Assembly: GCA_025094145.1 (NCBI GenBank)
Contig: JALLLS010000125.1
Location: 1 to 64,000, forward strand
From: Spinellus fusiger
Lineage: Eukaryota > Mucoromycota > Mucoromycetes > Mucorales > Phycomycetaceae
Direction of reading: 5' to 3'
DNA length: 64,000 nucleotides
Notes under the pieces: generated by a model
Databases searched by the model: none
What the model saw: only the letters and a program-made list of their open reading frames with translations
What the model was told of the DNA's origin: nothing
Made by a program: the position numbers and the translations under genes
Part shown: piece after piece, positions 63,636-64,000 of the stretch
How the letters are laid out: every line of letters starts with the position of its first letter
Numbering within the stretch: the first letter of the stretch is position 1

Positions 63636-64000
63636 CACACCCAAAGATTTCTGGGATATATAAAGAAATATCCTGAGAATAAGATCACACTATTATTATG
63701 ATTGGCTAATGTGTTTGAAAAGGCCTTTTTTTGCTGTCCAATTGGTCTATTTAAAACTTTACTTGCCTGTTTCAACAATGACTATTGATTTTGCAATTAA
63801 AAAGTATAGAATTGGCTGTAATATCGTAAGACTATTTCCAAAAATGGATGATCTTCAGTTGTGTCACAGAACAACCAAAAGAGGAAGGTTACTACATGTG
63901 TCAGGGACGTGCAAGCAATACGATGCATTCTACCATCGACACTCTTGCATTCTACCATCAAACGTATACCTCATATCATAGCCTATAGCAGTAGAATATC
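63636..64000 (-). mobile_element. Short derivative of the CAC-ended transposon, running off the window
   Basis: After TA (63634-63635) the sequence CACACCCAAAGATTTCTGGG begins. It then matches, for about 200 bp, the inverted right end of the complete element at 17727-17530 (GATTGGCTAATGTGTTTGAAAA, then AATTGGCTGTAA). The reverse strand of 63990-63900 matches 11840-11916, which is close to a left end. The element is therefore in minus orientation, and right and left segments lie only about 100 bp apart, so it is a MITE-like deletion derivative whose left TIR lies just past base 64000. No transposase is present. Confidence 0.75.

Overview
This is nuclear DNA of a fungus, most likely an early-diverging one (Mucoromycota, probably Mucorales). 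The sequence is AT-rich. Genes carry many short GT-AG introns, a few of them GC-AG. The retrotransposons are LINE and Ty3/gypsy types. A CHD6-9/Kismet-like remodeler gene and a decayed Fanzor-type (TnpB-like) sequence are also present, a gene mix I associate with Mucoromycota rather than Dikarya. The taxonomic call is inference from gene content.

Bases 1-21.6 kb are a nested transposon cluster. Four LINE copies of one family (one on +, three on -) carry a coiled-coil ORF1 and an endonuclease-RT ORF2. Two insertion points carry the same 15-bp word, which is exactly the first 15 nt of an intact tRNA-Thr(UGU) at 11586-11657, so this LINE family appears to target the head of that tRNA gene. A 656-bp solo LTR with a perfect AGGTT duplication sits inside one LINE, and two more copies of that LTR are nearby. 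A Ty3/gypsy element (zinc knuckle, protease, RT, RNase H, integrase core) is split by a 4.15-kb CAC-ended, TA-flanked DNA transposon whose spliced 915-aa transposase gene is still open. Removing the transposon plus one TA restores the gypsy reading frame. A Tc1/mariner-like element with precise TIRs but one lost catalytic Asp follows.

Bases 23.4-44.1 kb are a housekeeping gene block: mitochondrial dicarboxylate carrier (DIC1), CDC34-type E2, a 1969-aa CHD-family remodeler, a DAL5/allantoate-type MFS permease, Mediator subunit MED7 and a RING protein resembling TRAIP. All exon models were built by hand. Each one closes in frame from ATG to stop.

Bases 44-55.4 kb are gene-poor. They hold a deleted relative of the CAC-ended transposon (45596-48631) that contains, just inside its right end, a Fanzor/TnpB-like C-terminal remnant. 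About 6.3 kb with no recognisable gene follows.

Bases 55.4-63 kb hold two further genes on the minus strand: a 1105-aa protein whose C-terminus is a cyclin box (cyclin Y-like), and a 387-aa SWIM plus RING-like protein. The window ends inside another short derivative of the CAC-ended transposon.

The most interesting items are the tRNA-head-targeting LINE family, the Fanzor relic inside a CMC-like transposon, the long helical-protein-plus-cyclin architecture, and an array of eight CCTTATGG-centred stem-loops in the LTR.
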